Shown here in pieces: positions 7,521-15,672 of a stretch of 42,005 nt of DNA. The notes beneath the pieces were generated by a model. It made no database searches, was not told where the DNA came from, and was given only the letters and a program-made list of their open reading frames with translations. Numbering within the stretch: position 1 is the first letter of the stretch; every line of letters starts with the position of its first letter. The position numbers were made by a program, and so were the translations under genes. The stretch comes from Gemmatimonadota bacterium (GTDB lineage: Bacteria; Gemmatimonadota; Gemmatimonadetes; Gemmatimonadales; GWC2-71-9), in assembly GCA_016794805.1 (NCBI GenBank), contig JAEUJI010000078.1:1-42005 (forward strand), written 5' to 3'.

Positions 7521-10048
7521 ACCGGCTCGGCCTGCTGCTCGCGCTGGTCCTGGCGCCCGGCCTCCAGGCGCAGGCGCCGGAGCGGGTGCTGGTCGAGCTG
7601 CAGCTCGGCCGCATCGCGAGCCGCACGGTGGAGGCCTACCGGGCCGGCGAGGACGCGCTGGTGCCGCTGGGCGTGTTCTTTGAGCTGGCCGAGCTCCGCG
7701 CCACCCGGGGCGCCAACGGCGCGCTCGAGGCGATCGTCCAGCCGGGTAATGTGCCGCTCCGCATCGAACCCGCAAGCCAGATCATCCGGTTCGGCAAGGA
7801 GCGCATCCCCCTCGGCCGGGACGAGGTCTTCGCCGCCCCCGGGGAGACCTACCTGAGCACCGCCGTCCTGGGCCGGCTGCTCCGGCTCGACTGGGCGGTG
7901 AGCTGGGCCGACCTGCAGGTGACGGTGATCGACCCCGACCAGCTGCCGATCGCCCGCCGCATCCGCCGGGAGGCCATGCTCGGCGCCCGGCTGCCCGGCG
8001 CGAGCGTCAACAGCTTCGCTGCCCTCCGCCTGGGGCTGGAACGGCCCCGGGTGAACGGCATGGTGCTCGACTACTCCCTGCTCACCCCGACCACCGGCAT
8101 CGACGGCGCGGCCTACTCGACGCTGCTGGGCCTGGACGTGTTCGGCGGGTCGTTCGCCCTGGGCCTCACCAGCCAGAACGGCCCCTCCGAGGCGCCGCGC
8201 ACCGAGGCTTCGTGGAACGGTGTCTGGCGGGAGAACCGCTGGGTGAGCCAGATGCGCGTGGGCGACGGCTTCGCGACCGGGCCCCGGGGCCGGAGCCTCC
8301 GCGGCTTCTCGGTCTCCAACAGTCCCTTTGCCCGGCCCTCAGTGCTGGGCAACGTTCCGTTCGCCGGGGAGCTGGGCGCCGGATGGACCATCGAGGCCTA
8401 CCGCGGCGGCCGCATCGTCGGGTTCGACTCGGTCAACGCCCTGGGCCAGTTCTCCTTCGACGTCCCGGTGCAGTATGGCGAGAACCCGGTGGACTTCGTC
8501 GCCTACGGCCCCTTCGGCGAGATCCGGGAATTCAATCGCACCTATCGGGTCCGCAGCGACGGCCTGCCGGCGCGGTCCTTTGAGTACGCCGCCTCCGCCG
8601 GCGAGTGCCGCACCGACCGCTGCGGCGCCACCGCCAACCTCGACCTGCGCTACGGGCTGAGCAACCGCTGGGTGGCGCGCGCCGGGATGGACCAGTTCTG
8701 GCGCGACAGCCTCGACAACCTCTCGCATCCGTACGTCGGCGTGGCGGGCTCGATCGGCAACGCCCTGTCCCTCGAGACCGAGCTGGTGGCCGACGCCGTG
8801 CTCCGGGGCGCGGTGCGCTTCGAGCCCACCATCAACCTGCAGCTCCAGGCCGAGATGTTCCGCTTTGCCCGGGGCGTGGCGGACCCGCTGCTCACGCCGA
8901 TCGGGCGGGAGCGGCAATTCACCCTCAACGCCTTCTTCCGGCCGGTCCCGCAGTTCGGGGCGACCTACCTCGAGGCCGGCCTCGACCGGATCGCCGGCAG
9001 TGGCGGCGAGATCACCAGCGGCCGGCTGGGCGGGTCCACCCAGGTGGCCGGGGTCCGGCTGCTGCCGGCGGTGCGGTTCCAGCGGATCTCAAGCCTGGCG
9101 GCGCAGGCCACGACCCAGACCTTCCTGAGCCTCAACACCTTCGTGCTGCCGCAGCCGAGCCTGGGCCCGACGCTCGGGTTGTTCACGGCGCGCACCAGCC
9201 TCGAGATCGAGCCCGGCGTCGGCGCCTCGAGCGCCTCGGGGTACCTCGGCGTTCCCCTGCTGCGGGGGCTGCGCGCCGAGACGGGGCTGTCGTGGTACCG
9301 CGGCGGCCGCGGCGCGACGTTTTCCTTCATGCTCGCGGCCGAGCTGCCCACGGTGCGCTCCTATACCACCGTGACGGCGGGCAACGGGCAGACGCTGGGC
9401 TCGCAGTACGTCTCCGGCTCCGCCATCTACAATCCGTCACGGAGCGGCGTGGACTTCTCCGGCACCGCGGCGCTGGAGCGGGGCGGCGTCACCGGCAAGG
9501 TCTACCTCGACGAGAACAGCAACGGTCGGCAGGACCCCGGGGAGCCGGGGCTCCCCGAAGTGCGGGTCATCGTAGGTCCGACGTTCAGCTTCACCGACTC
9601 GAACGGCGTCTATCGGGTGTGGGATATCCTCCCCTACGAGCCGACCTCCGTCATGGTGGATTCCACCACGCTGGCGTCGCCGCTCTGGGTCCCGGCGTTC
9701 GGGATGGCGAGCGTGGAGCCGTCCCCCAATCGCTACCGCCGGCTGGACCTCGCGGTACTGCCGGGTGGCGTCGCGGAGGGGACGGTCTCGTGGGGCGCGG
9801 GGCGCGCCGGGGCGGTGGGAGGAGTCACCCTCGTCTTCAAGCACGTGGAGAGCGGCGAGCAGCGGGTGGTCACCACTTTCTCCGACGGCAGCTTCTACGT
9901 GATGGGGCTCCGGCCCGGCAGCTGGGAACTGGGCGCGGACTCCCGCTGCCTGGAGACGCTTGGCGCCACGGTGGAAATGCAGCGCTTCGTGATCGCGGCG
10001 AGCGCCGAGGGAACGGCACTCGAGGGGCTCAAGGTCGAGCTGCGCTGA
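7517..10048 (+). CDS. Outer-membrane fimbrial usher-like protein
   Basis: An 843-residue exported protein with signal peptide (MNRLGLLLALVLAPGLQAQA). Residues about 22-150 look like an usher N-terminal region (VLVELQLGRIASRTVEAYRA, LSTAVLGRLLRLDW). Residues about 160-640 are long alternating beta strands of an outer-membrane barrel with an internal plug-like section (GELGAGWTIEAYRGGRIVGF, FDVPVQYGENPVDFVAYGPFG). From about 655 there is an SdrD-B/carboxypeptidase-regulatory-like domain (GKVYLDENSNGRQDPGEPGL) and then a second beta domain to the end. It would form the pore and assembly platform for the two DUF4402 subunits. The ATG overlaps the chaperone stop (ATGA). It is divergent from classical FimD and closer in style to archaic or alternative ushers, by inference. 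Confidence 0.8.
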   Translation: MNRLGLLLALVLAPGLQAQAPERVLVELQLGRIASRTVEAYRAGEDALVPLGVFFELAELRATRGANGALEAIVQPGNVPLRIEPASQIIRFGKERIPLGRDEVFAAPGETYLSTAVLGRLLRLDWAVSWADLQVTVIDPDQLPIARRIRREAMLGARLPGASVNSFAALRLGLERPRVNGMVLDYSLLTPTTGIDGAAYSTLLGLDVFGGSFALGLTSQNGPSEAPRTEASWNGVWRENRWVSQMRVGDGFATGPRGRSLRGFSVSNSPFARPSVLGNVPFAGELGAGWTIEAYRGGRIVGFDSVNALGQFSFDVPVQYGENPVDFVAYGPFGEIREFNRTYRVRSDGLPARSFEYAASAGECRTDRCGATANLDLRYGLSNRWVARAGMDQFWRDSLDNLSHPYVGVAGSIGNALSLETELVADAVLRGAVRFEPTINLQLQAEMFRFARGVADPLLTPIGRERQFTLNAFFRPVPQFGATYLEAGLDRIAGSGGEITSGRLGGSTQVAGVRLLPAVRFQRISSLAAQATTQTFLSLNTFVLPQPSLGPTLGLFTARTSLEIEPGVGASSASGYLGVPLLRGLRAETGLSWYRGGRGATFSFMLAAELPTVRSYTTVTAGNGQTLGSQYVSGSAIYNPSRSGVDFSGTAALERGGVTGKVYLDENSNGRQDPGEPGLPEVRVIVGPTFSFTDSNGVYRVWDILPYEPTSVMVDSTTLASPLWVPAFGMASVEPSPNRYRRLDLAVLPGGVAEGTVSWGAGRAGAVGGVTLVFKHVESGEQRVVTTFSDGSFYVMGLRPGSWELGADSRCLETLGATVEMQRFVIAASAEGTALEGLKVELR

Positions 10049-10065
10049 GGCGGTACCAAACAAAC

Positions 10066-10088
10066 CACCCCCGCTTGGGGCGGGGGTG
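10066..10088 (+). terminator. Hairpin after the usher gene
   Basis: A perfect 9-bp stem (CACCCCCGC 10066-10074, loop TTGGG, GCGGGGGTG 10080-10088) begins 18 bases after the usher stop codon. No T-run follows, so it may terminate weakly or protect the mRNA end. No gene is apparent between here and 10193. Confidence 0.6.
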
Positions 10089-10192
10089 TCGGTCCGGGCG
10101 GGGAGCCCGGACCTGCTGGGCGAGCCGGTAAAGACAGCTGTGAGGCCGTGAGGAAGGGTCGGCTCACCCCATGCGAGGGAATCGCGCCCGGT

Positions 10193-10699
10193 TCAGCGGC
10201 GATCCCGATTCTGGTGACGATCGTCGCGGTACCGATCATCGTCATAGCGGTCATCATCATCGTGGCGCCGCCGCTCATCCACCCGGCCGCGGTAGTCGTT
10301 GCGCCGGTCGTCAGAGCGATTGTCATAGCGGCCGTCGTACCGGTCGTCGTCCTGGTAGTACCGCCCGCCCCGCTCATACACCACAACTTCACGCAGCCCC
10401 CGGTAGTTCCGGTCGTACCGGTCGTAGTACCGGTGGCGGTCGGCGTCGTACCACACCCGGACGGTGCGGTAGCCGTGACGGTGGTACCAGGAGTGCCCGC
10501 GCGCGCTGCGGTAGACCACGACGGTGCGAACCTCGGGGTGGTGATACCGCGACCGGTATTCGTACGGGTCCCCGATGATCACCCGCCCGGAGACCGGGCC
10601 TTCATTGATGCTGATGTCGGCAACGACACGTTGGGCGGAAGCGGCCGCCGGCAGAATGGCGAGGGCGGCCGCGGCGAGGAGCAGATATCGAGCGTGCAT
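10193..10699 (-). CDS. Secreted protein with Tyr/Arg/Asp-rich low-complexity tail
   Basis: A 168-residue protein. Residues 1-22 are a signal peptide (MHARYLLLAAAALAILPAA, then ASA-Q). A short ordered domain follows (VVADISINEGPVSGRVIIGD). From about residue 60 the sequence becomes rich in Tyr, Arg, His and Asp, and the last 60 residues are nearly all R, D, Y, N, H and G with runs such as DDDDRYDDDRYRDD. Such tails occur in small exported proteins of unknown role; metal or polyanion binding is possible but not shown. A sigma-54-like promoter lies just upstream and the start is preceded by GGAG. It converges on the fimbrial operon. No family assignment made. Confidence 0.75.
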   Translation of the reverse strand: MHARYLLLAAAALAILPAAASAQRVVADISINEGPVSGRVIIGDPYEYRSRYHHPEVRTVVVYRSARGHSWYHRHGYRTVRVWYDADRHRYYDRYDRNYRGLREVVVYERGGRYYQDDDRYDGRYDNRSDDRRNDYRGRVDERRRHDDDDRYDDDRYRDDRHQNRDRR

Positions 10700-10734
10700 G
10701 GACCAGACTCCAGCTTGAGGATGATGGTCCCTAT

Positions 10735-10751
10735 TGCCAGCCTCGTGCCAA
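10735..10751 (-). promoter_or_regulatory. Candidate sigma-54 promoter for the Tyr/Arg/Asp-rich protein
   Basis: On the minus strand, 10751 to 10735 reads TTGGCACGAGGCTGGCA. The key GG and GC dinucleotides are separated by exactly 10 bases and the -24 element (TTGGCACG) is perfect; the -12 element TGGCA differs from TTGCA by one base. It lies 36 bases upstream of the start codon of the secreted-protein gene, leaving a short leader. Confidence 0.55.
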
Positions 10752-10909
10752 ACAGCAAGGTCCATACAGGACAAAGACTTACGTTTTTTGGGCCAGTTCA
10801 GGATGTCCGCGCCAGCGTACACGGAGGGGCCCAACGGTACAGCGGGATGCGCGGCGCGATCCGGAACGGAGCGCTCGTATAAAGATGCGCGACCGGCCGC
10901 CCAGCCACC

Positions 10910-10938
10910 TTGACAGCCCCTCGGGGCGCGGACATTTT
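10910..10938 (+). promoter_or_regulatory. Probable fae promoter
   Basis: TTGACA (perfect -35) at 10910-10915 is followed after exactly 17 bases by CATTTT at 10933-10938 (3 of 6 matches including the conserved A2 and T6). This gives a fae leader of about 140 bases. The spacer contains a small GC hairpin, CCCCTCGGGG. Confidence 0.5.
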
Positions 10939-11084
10939 GTGGCCTCCGCGCGCGCGCCGTTGAACGCGTGGGACCACCCAGACCCCGGGTCGGTGCCGGA
11001 CGTCCCCTCAGGCCCTTGGATCCCCCAATGTCCCTATGGCGCGAGATCCTCTCCTTCTTTTCATCCCCGCATGCGGAGGCAGGT

Positions 11085-11597
11085 ATGGCAGCTGATTTCT
11101 TCCTTGGCGAGTCGCTGGTTGGTGAGGGCAATGAGATTGCCCACATCGACCTGGTTATCGGCAGCAAGAGCGGCCATGCCGGCGCCGCGTTCGTGAACGC
11201 GCTGGCCAACAACAAGGACGGGTTCACCACCCTGCTCGCCGTGGTGACCCCGAACCTGCCCGCCAAGCCCGACACCATCATGTTCAACAAGGTGACGATC
11301 AAGGGCGCCAAGCAGGCGGTGCAGATGTTCGGCCCGGCCCAGGCCGCGGTGGCCCGCGCGGTCGTGGACAGCGTGGCCTCCGGCGTCATCCCGAAGGACA
11401 AGGCGAACGACTGGTGCATCCTGGTCGGCGTGTTCATTCACTGGCAGGCCGCCGACGACAAGAAGATCTTCCAGTTCAACTACGAGGCCACCAAGCAGTC
11501 CATCGAGCGGGCGCTCAAGGGCCTGCCGACCGTGGACTCGGTGCTCGCGGGCGCCAAGACCGCCCGGCACCCGTTCTCCGGCGTGGACAACGCCTGA
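11085..11597 (+). CDS. fae: Formaldehyde-activating enzyme
   Basis: A 170-residue protein that condenses formaldehyde with tetrahydromethanopterin to give methylene-H4MPT, the entry point of the bacterial H4MPT oxidation route in the cytoplasm. The opening [19 protein letters not shown] matches the family signature, and His20 in EIAHIDL corresponds to the catalytic histidine (His17 in the Methylorubrum enzyme). Also conserved are [19 protein letters not shown] and the C-terminal [16 protein letters not shown] region. Length equals that of characterised enzymes. The ATG at 11085 is preferred over 11028 because GGAGG sits five bases upstream and homologues start here. It has its own promoter and a very strong terminator, as expected for a highly expressed single gene ahead of mtdB. 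Confidence 0.97.
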   Translation: MAADFFLGESLVGEGNEIAHIDLVIGSKSGHAGAAFVNALANNKDGFTTLLAVVTPNLPAKPDTIMFNKVTIKGAKQAVQMFGPAQAAVARAVVDSVASGVIPKDKANDWCILVGVFIHWQAADDKKIFQFNYEATKQSIERALKGLPTVDSVLAGAKTARHPFSGVDNA

Positions 11598-11620
11598 GCC
11601 ACGGCCCACCGGCTGGCACG

Positions 11621-11658
11621 GGAGGGGCGGGGCGACCCCCCGCCCCTCCTTCTTTTTC
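11621..11658 (+). terminator. Strong intrinsic terminator of fae
   Basis: A perfect 12-bp stem (11621-11632 with 11638-11649, loop CGACC) is followed by TTCTTTTTC. This is the only classical stem plus T-run terminator in the window. It sits 23 bases after the fae stop and 73 bases before mtdB, so fae can be expressed well above the genes that follow. Confidence 0.9.
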
Positions 11659-11730
11659 CGCGGGCGGCCCCGCCGCCCGGAATCCTCCACCCCCTGAGAG
11701 ATCCCCTGCCCGGCTCGGGATGACCGCGTA

Positions 11731-12594
11731 ATGCGCAACCTCCTGCTTCAGCTCGACAGCTCCCGCCAGGCCAGCGTCTTCGACCAGGTCGTGGCCTACG
11801 ACGGCGGCGCCGACGAAATCATGAGTTACGGTGGCGTGACGCCGGAAGACGTCCGCGACCTCGTCCACGGCTGCATGTTCACCCGGGGCCCCAGGGACCT
11901 GCGGCACACCGCGGTCTGGATCGGCGGCAACAACATGTCCCAGGGGGAGCAGCTCCTGGCCATGGCCGTGGACGCGATGTTTCCCCCGCTTACCGTCTCG
12001 GTGATGCTGGATTCCAACGGCTCCAACACCACGGCGGTAGCCGCGGTGGTGAAGATCGAGCAGGCGGTGGGCGACCTGAAGGGCAGGAAGGTGGTGATCC
12101 TGGCCGGCACCGGACCGGTGGGGCAGCGCGCCGCCGGGCTGCTGGCGCGGGACGGCGCGAACGTCACCATCACCTCGCGCAAGCCGGAGCAGGGAGAGAA
12201 GGCGCGCCAGTTCATCAGCGCCCGGTTCAACGTGCAGGTGGAAGCCACCACCCTCTCCGACCCGTCGCAACTGGCCCAGGTCCTCGACGGCGCCGAAGTG
12301 CTGCTCAACTCCGGCCCCGCGGGGGTCCAGATGGTCTCCCGGGCCGCGTGGGGGGCGGTCAAGACGCTCAAGGTGGCGGTGGACCTCAACGCCGTCCCGC
12401 CGCTGGGGATCGAGGGGATCGGCGTGGATGACGCCGGGGAGCAGCGGGGCGGCGTGACCGCCTATGGCGCCTTCGGGGTGGGCAACTTCAAGACCAAGCT
12501 GCACAAGCGCTGCGTTGCGCGGTTGTTCGAGCGCAACGACCAGGTGCTCGATGCCGAGGCCATCGCCGATATCGCACGGGAGATGGCGCGGTAG
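11731..12594 (+). CDS. mtdB: NAD(P)-dependent methylene-H4MPT dehydrogenase
   Basis: A 287-residue enzyme that oxidises methylene-H4MPT to methenyl-H4MPT with NAD+ or NADP+. The N-terminal substrate domain starts MRNLLLQLDSSRQASVFDQV and contains YDGGADEIMSYGGV, a family signature. The Rossmann domain begins near residue 125 (GRKVVILAGTGPVGQRAAGLL) and ends with LLNSGPAGVQ and AVDLNAVPPLGIEGI. The C-terminal YGAFGVGNFKTKLHK is typical of MtdB. Length is normal. It lies between fae and the DUF1464 gene on the same strand; no strong ribosome-binding site is seen before the ATG. MtdB rather than MtdA is indicated by sequence signatures and context. Confidence 0.95.
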   Translation: MRNLLLQLDSSRQASVFDQVVAYDGGADEIMSYGGVTPEDVRDLVHGCMFTRGPRDLRHTAVWIGGNNMSQGEQLLAMAVDAMFPPLTVSVMLDSNGSNTTAVAAVVKIEQAVGDLKGRKVVILAGTGPVGQRAAGLLARDGANVTITSRKPEQGEKARQFISARFNVQVEATTLSDPSQLAQVLDGAEVLLNSGPAGVQMVSRAAWGAVKTLKVAVDLNAVPPLGIEGIGVDDAGEQRGGVTAYGAFGVGNFKTKLHKRCVARLFERNDQVLDAEAIADIAREMAR

Positions 12595-12610
12595 GGCCGC
12601 GGCACGGCAG

Positions 12611-13630
12611 ATGCCTCGCGTCGTCGGCATTGATCCGGGGACGGTGTCGCTTGATCTCGTGGGCCTCGAGGATGGCAGGGTCTGGCTGGACCGGACCCTC
12701 CCCACCCGCGAGGCCCTCGACGCGCCGGGGCGGCTCCTCGACCTGCTGACCGCCCAGGGGCCGGTGGATCTCATTGCCGGACCCTCCGGGTATGGGCTCC
12801 CCCTGATCCGGGCGGACCGCGCCACCGACGCCGACTTCCGCCTGGCCTTCCTCGCCGCGGAGGGCGAGAGTGGCGGGATCGGCGGGCTGCGACGGCTGGC
12901 GAGGATCCTCACCGACGCGGGCCTGCCGATGGTCTTCACCCCCGGCGTGATCCATCTCCCAACCGTTCCCGCCTGCCGCAAGCTCAACCGGGTAGATCTC
13001 GGTACCGCCGACAAGGTGGCGGCCGCGGCGCTGGGCATCTGGGATCAGGCTCGCCGGACCGGCTCCCCCCGCAAGACATCCTTCATCCTGCTCGAACTCG
13101 GCGGCGCGTTCACCGCGGCGATCGCGGTGGAAGGCGGCGCCATCGTGGACGGCATCGGCGGCACCGGCGGGCCGCCCGGGTGGCAATCCGGCGGCGCCTG
13201 GGACGGTGAGGTCGCGTTCCTCGCCGGCGCCGTCACCAAGGAGATGCTGTTCCGCGGCGGGGCGGAAACCGCCCCGGATGGGATGGCCGCGTACGTCGAG
13301 GGCGCCGAGAAGGCGGTGCGGGCCCTGACGGCCGTGGCGCGCGCCCCCGGGGAGATCCTGCTCTCCGGGAGAATGGCCGCGGTACCGGAGATCCGGGAGA
13401 CACTGGCGGCGCGGCTTTCCGGGATTGCGCCGGTGCGGGACCTCGCGGGATTCGCGGGGACGGCCAAGCAGGGAGCCCAGGGGGCGGCGATCCTGGCGGA
13501 CGGTCTTGCGGGGGGACCCAATGCCGCGATCACGGAGGCGATGCGCATTGGTGAATCGGCAGGGACGGTGCTCGACTACCTTCGGGTGATCACCCCCGCA
13601 GACGCGCGGCGGCGGCTGGGCTTGCGTTGA
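12611..13630 (+). CDS. DUF1464-type ASKHA-fold protein of the H4MPT cluster
   Basis: A 339-residue protein resembling the DUF1464 family, described from archaea and found in H4MPT-using bacteria. The N-terminus MPRVVGIDPGTVSLDLVGLE is the phosphate-1 motif of the actin-like ATPase/sugar-kinase fold, and a second motif appears at LLELGGAFTAAIAVEGG (about 160-175). HLPTVPACRKLNRVDLGTADK around residues 118-138 resembles the conserved core. The reaction is unknown; an ATP-dependent kinase or acyltransferase step in cofactor synthesis is a reasonable guess. It starts 16 bases after mtdB and ends convergently with the mfnF-like gene, sharing a hairpin. Two ASKHA-fold genes lie tail to tail here. 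The ATG at 12611 matches the family N-terminus. Confidence 0.75.
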   Translation: MPRVVGIDPGTVSLDLVGLEDGRVWLDRTLPTREALDAPGRLLDLLTAQGPVDLIAGPSGYGLPLIRADRATDADFRLAFLAAEGESGGIGGLRRLARILTDAGLPMVFTPGVIHLPTVPACRKLNRVDLGTADKVAAAALGIWDQARRTGSPRKTSFILLELGGAFTAAIAVEGGAIVDGIGGTGGPPGWQSGGAWDGEVAFLAGAVTKEMLFRGGAETAPDGMAAYVEGAEKAVRALTAVARAPGEILLSGRMAAVPEIRETLAARLSGIAPVRDLAGFAGTAKQGAQGAAILADGLAGGPNAAITEAMRIGESAGTVLDYLRVITPADARRRLGLR

Positions 13631-13638
13631 AGGTCACG

Positions 13639-13656
13639 CCGCGGCGCTAGCCGCGG
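13639..13656. terminator. Shared hairpin between convergent genes
   Basis: A perfect 7-bp stem (CCGCGGC 13639-13645, loop GCTA, GCCGCGG 13650-13656) overlaps the stop codon (13647-13649) of the minus-strand mfnF-like gene and follows the DUF1464 stop by eight bases. It can fold in transcripts from either side. No T-run. Confidence 0.5.
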
Positions 13657-14687
13657 GCATGGGCGAGGATGGCCACCGCCGCCGCTGGCGCGCAATCGGC
13701 GACCCGCCCACGCAGCGCCGCGCTCGCGGGAACGAGTTCGCCGAACTCCACGCAGGGCCGGCCGAGTCGCTGCGCCAGGTCCCGAACCAGGAAGCGTCCC
13801 ACCCCGGCAGCGACCAGCGGCGCGTCCGCCGGCAGGTCCGCGCGGTCGACCTGTCGCGATGAGGCCGCCCTGATGCGCTCGAGCTGCGCCGTGCGCAGCA
13901 CCGCCGCCAGCGCACGCCACTCCGCCTCCGTCGCGGAATCGAGGTCCCGGCCGATCATCCGGGCCAGGCGGCGCCGGGAGGCGGTCGCATCGCTGGGACC
14001 GCCGTCCGCGGTGGGATGAAGATCCGCGCCGTCCGGCAGCTCGCCGAGCACCCGGTAGGCGTCGGCCATGGTGGCGAAGTACTCGGCCATGAGCGGCACC
14101 CGATCCCCACCGAAGGGCACCGCGTCGGTGACGGCCATGACGGCGGTCCGCACCACCCCGCTGTACACCAGCTCCCCGCTCACCAGTCGCTGGTAATCGT
14201 CGCGCCCCACGGCGCGCACCTGCCCGCCCGCGACGGCGATGAGGTCGGTCGTGGTGCTGCCGATGTCCACGAGGAGCGCCGCGGGCAGCCGCGCCGCAAC
14301 CAGGGCGGCGCTGGCCAGCCAGTTGGCGGAGGCGATGGCGCCGCTGTGGGCCGCGACGGCCGCTTCCACGACGAATCCACGGTCCCCGGCATAGAACTCG
14401 AGCGTGGCGGTGGGCAGGTGCCGGCGCATCGCGGCGGCGAGTTCGAGTACGCCGGCGTCGCGGCTGGGAAAGAGATCGGCCATCTCCCCGGTCATGGTGA
14501 TGGCGTGCCGCGGGGCGGAGCCGAGATCGGTGGTCGCGGCAGCAATCGCGGCGTGCAGGTGGTCGAGTCCCCGCCAGAGCGGACATGCCGCCTGGAACAC
14601 CCGGTCCACGGCGCCACTCGCATCGAGCCTGGCCGCCTTGAGGTGGGCGCCGCCGAGGTCCCAGCCGATGCGCGGCTCAGTCGTCAC
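13647..14687 (-). CDS. mfnF: MfnF-like protein, H4MPT-linked C1 pathway (hydantoinase-type ASKHA fold)
   Basis: A 346-residue protein of the group annotated as probable H4MPT-linked C1 transfer pathway protein. The archaeal homologue MfnF joins the aminomethylfuran unit to glutamyl-tyramine in methanofuran synthesis. Visible features are the phosphate-1 motif IGWDLGGAHLKAA (residues 7-19), TMTGEMADLFPSRDAGV (about 63-80), and the phosphate-2 motif LLVDIGSTTTDLIAV (about 137-151). C-terminal VAAGVGRFLVRDLAQRLG closes the nucleotide site. The start is a GTG at 14687 and the gene overlaps the upstream mfnD-like gene by 11 bases. The order COG2232 ATP-grasp, mfnD-like, mfnF-like on the minus strand suggests one operon for methanofuran assembly. 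Bacterial function is inferred from the archaeal enzyme. Confidence 0.85.
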   Translation of the reverse strand: MTTEPRIGWDLGGAHLKAARLDASGAVDRVFQAACPLWRGLDHLHAAIAAATTDLGSAPRHAITMTGEMADLFPSRDAGVLELAAAMRRHLPTATLEFYAGDRGFVVEAAVAAHSGAIASANWLASAALVAARLPAALLVDIGSTTTDLIAVAGGQVRAVGRDDYQRLVSGELVYSGVVRTAVMAVTDAVPFGGDRVPLMAEYFATMADAYRVLGELPDGADLHPTADGGPSDATASRRRLARMIGRDLDSATEAEWRALAAVLRTAQLERIRAASSRQVDRADLPADAPLVAAGVGRFLVRDLAQRLGRPCVEFGELVPASAALRGRVADCAPAAAVAILAHARG

Positions 14688-15672
14688 GGCGCCGGGCCAG
14701 CGTGAGGGTCACCGCCCGGCCGCGCCCCGGCGGCAGCGGGGGAATGTCCGTGGCGCCGATGGCGGCGGCGAGCACACGGGCGCCCACGTTCAATCCCCGG
14801 GCCGCGCGCAGCGCGCAGTACGAGGTTGTGAGGCGGGGATTGATTTCCAGGACCAAGGGCCCGTCCTCGGTGGCCAGCAGGTCCACACCCACGTATCCGA
14901 GGAGTCCTGGCAGGGCGTCCCGGATGCGGAGGGCGAGCGCGAGGTAGCGCCCCTCGGTGTCGCCCTGCGCGTTGACTTCGAGCCCATCGAGCCGCACCAC
15001 GCCACCGGTGATCGTCACCCGCTGCCGGTTGACCGCCAGCAGTTCCGTCCCCGCCTCCTGGCAGAGGAGCGAGAGGCTCAGCGGCACGCCGGCGAGCCAC
15101 GGCTGCGCCACGTAGTGGCCGGGGCGAGCCGTCAGGCGCGTCCGGGCCGCGGTCCAGTCCGCGACCCGCCTGGTGTCGTCGGAGCCGGCGCCATCGTCGG
15201 GCTTCACGACCCAGGGCCCGGGCCAGTCCGGCACCTGATCCGGGCTGCTGAACGTCGGCGCGGCCGGGATGCCTGCCGCGGCAAGGACGGCGGCCGTGCG
15301 CGCCTTGCTGGCGGCCACCGCGATCGTGTCGGGGCGGCAGCCGACCAGGACCCGGCCCCTCGCGAGTGTGAGGCGCGCGAGTGTCTCCAGCGTGCCATCG
15401 GTCTCGGGGGCGGTTGGCCAGGCGGCATCCACCTGGTCGAGCGCACGACGGAAGAGCGCGGCCCCGCCCTCCTCCGGACTGGGCACCAGGGTGGTGACGC
15501 CCTCCAGCGGGGGCAGGCGGGGATCACGGGTGGTCAGCAGGGTCACCGGCTGACCGGCGAGATCGCGCAGCAGGGCGCGGAGCATCAGGTCCGCCTCGCG
15601 CACCAGCGACGCCGGCGGTGACTGGGACAGCATGCCGCCGCCGGTCACGTGCTCGTACACCAGCAGCCTCAT
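14677..15672 (-). CDS. mfnD: MfnD-like ATP-grasp ligase
   Basis: A 331-residue ATP-grasp protein resembling tyramine-glutamate ligase MfnD of methanogens, which makes gamma-glutamyl-tyramine for methanofuran. It begins MRLLVYEHVTGGG, the typical N-terminus. The ATP-grasp region has GPWVVKPDDGAGSDDTR (about 169-185), and the metal-binding end of the site is GYVGVDLLATEDGPLVLEINPRL (about 258-280). Bacterial methylofuran of Methylorubrum is reported to contain tyrosine and a long polyglutamate chain, so the acceptor here may be tyrosine or a growing glutamate chain rather than tyramine; no tyrosine decarboxylase gene is seen in the window. Four-base overlap with the upstream ATP-grasp gene (ATGA, 15669-15672). 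Confidence 0.85.
   Translation of the reverse strand: MRLLVYEHVTGGGMLSQSPPASLVREADLMLRALLRDLAGQPVTLLTTRDPRLPPLEGVTTLVPSPEEGGAALFRRALDQVDAAWPTAPETDGTLETLARLTLARGRVLVGCRPDTIAVAASKARTAAVLAAAGIPAAPTFSSPDQVPDWPGPWVVKPDDGAGSDDTRRVADWTAARTRLTARPGHYVAQPWLAGVPLSLSLLCQEAGTELLAVNRQRVTITGGVVRLDGLEVNAQGDTEGRYLALALRIRDALPGLLGYVGVDLLATEDGPLVLEINPRLTTSYCALRAARGLNVGARVLAAAIGATDIPPLPPGRGRAVTLTLARRRDD

Larger units (their letters stand above)
10700..11084. promoter_or_regulatory. Divergent intergenic region between secreted protein and fae
   Basis: A 385-base gene-free gap. It holds the sigma-54-like site facing left and, facing right, a TTGACA at 10910-10915 with CATTTT at 10933-10938 and a strong GGAGG at 11075-11079 before fae. 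A second -10-like box, TATAAA, lies at 10878-10883 without a good -35. An ATG at 11028 is in frame with fae but lacks family support. Confidence 0.55.

Noticed and set aside
11028-11084. Upstream in-frame start for fae (MSLWREIL...)
   Set aside because: It would add 19 residues not seen in Fae proteins; the start at 11085 has a much better ribosome-binding site.
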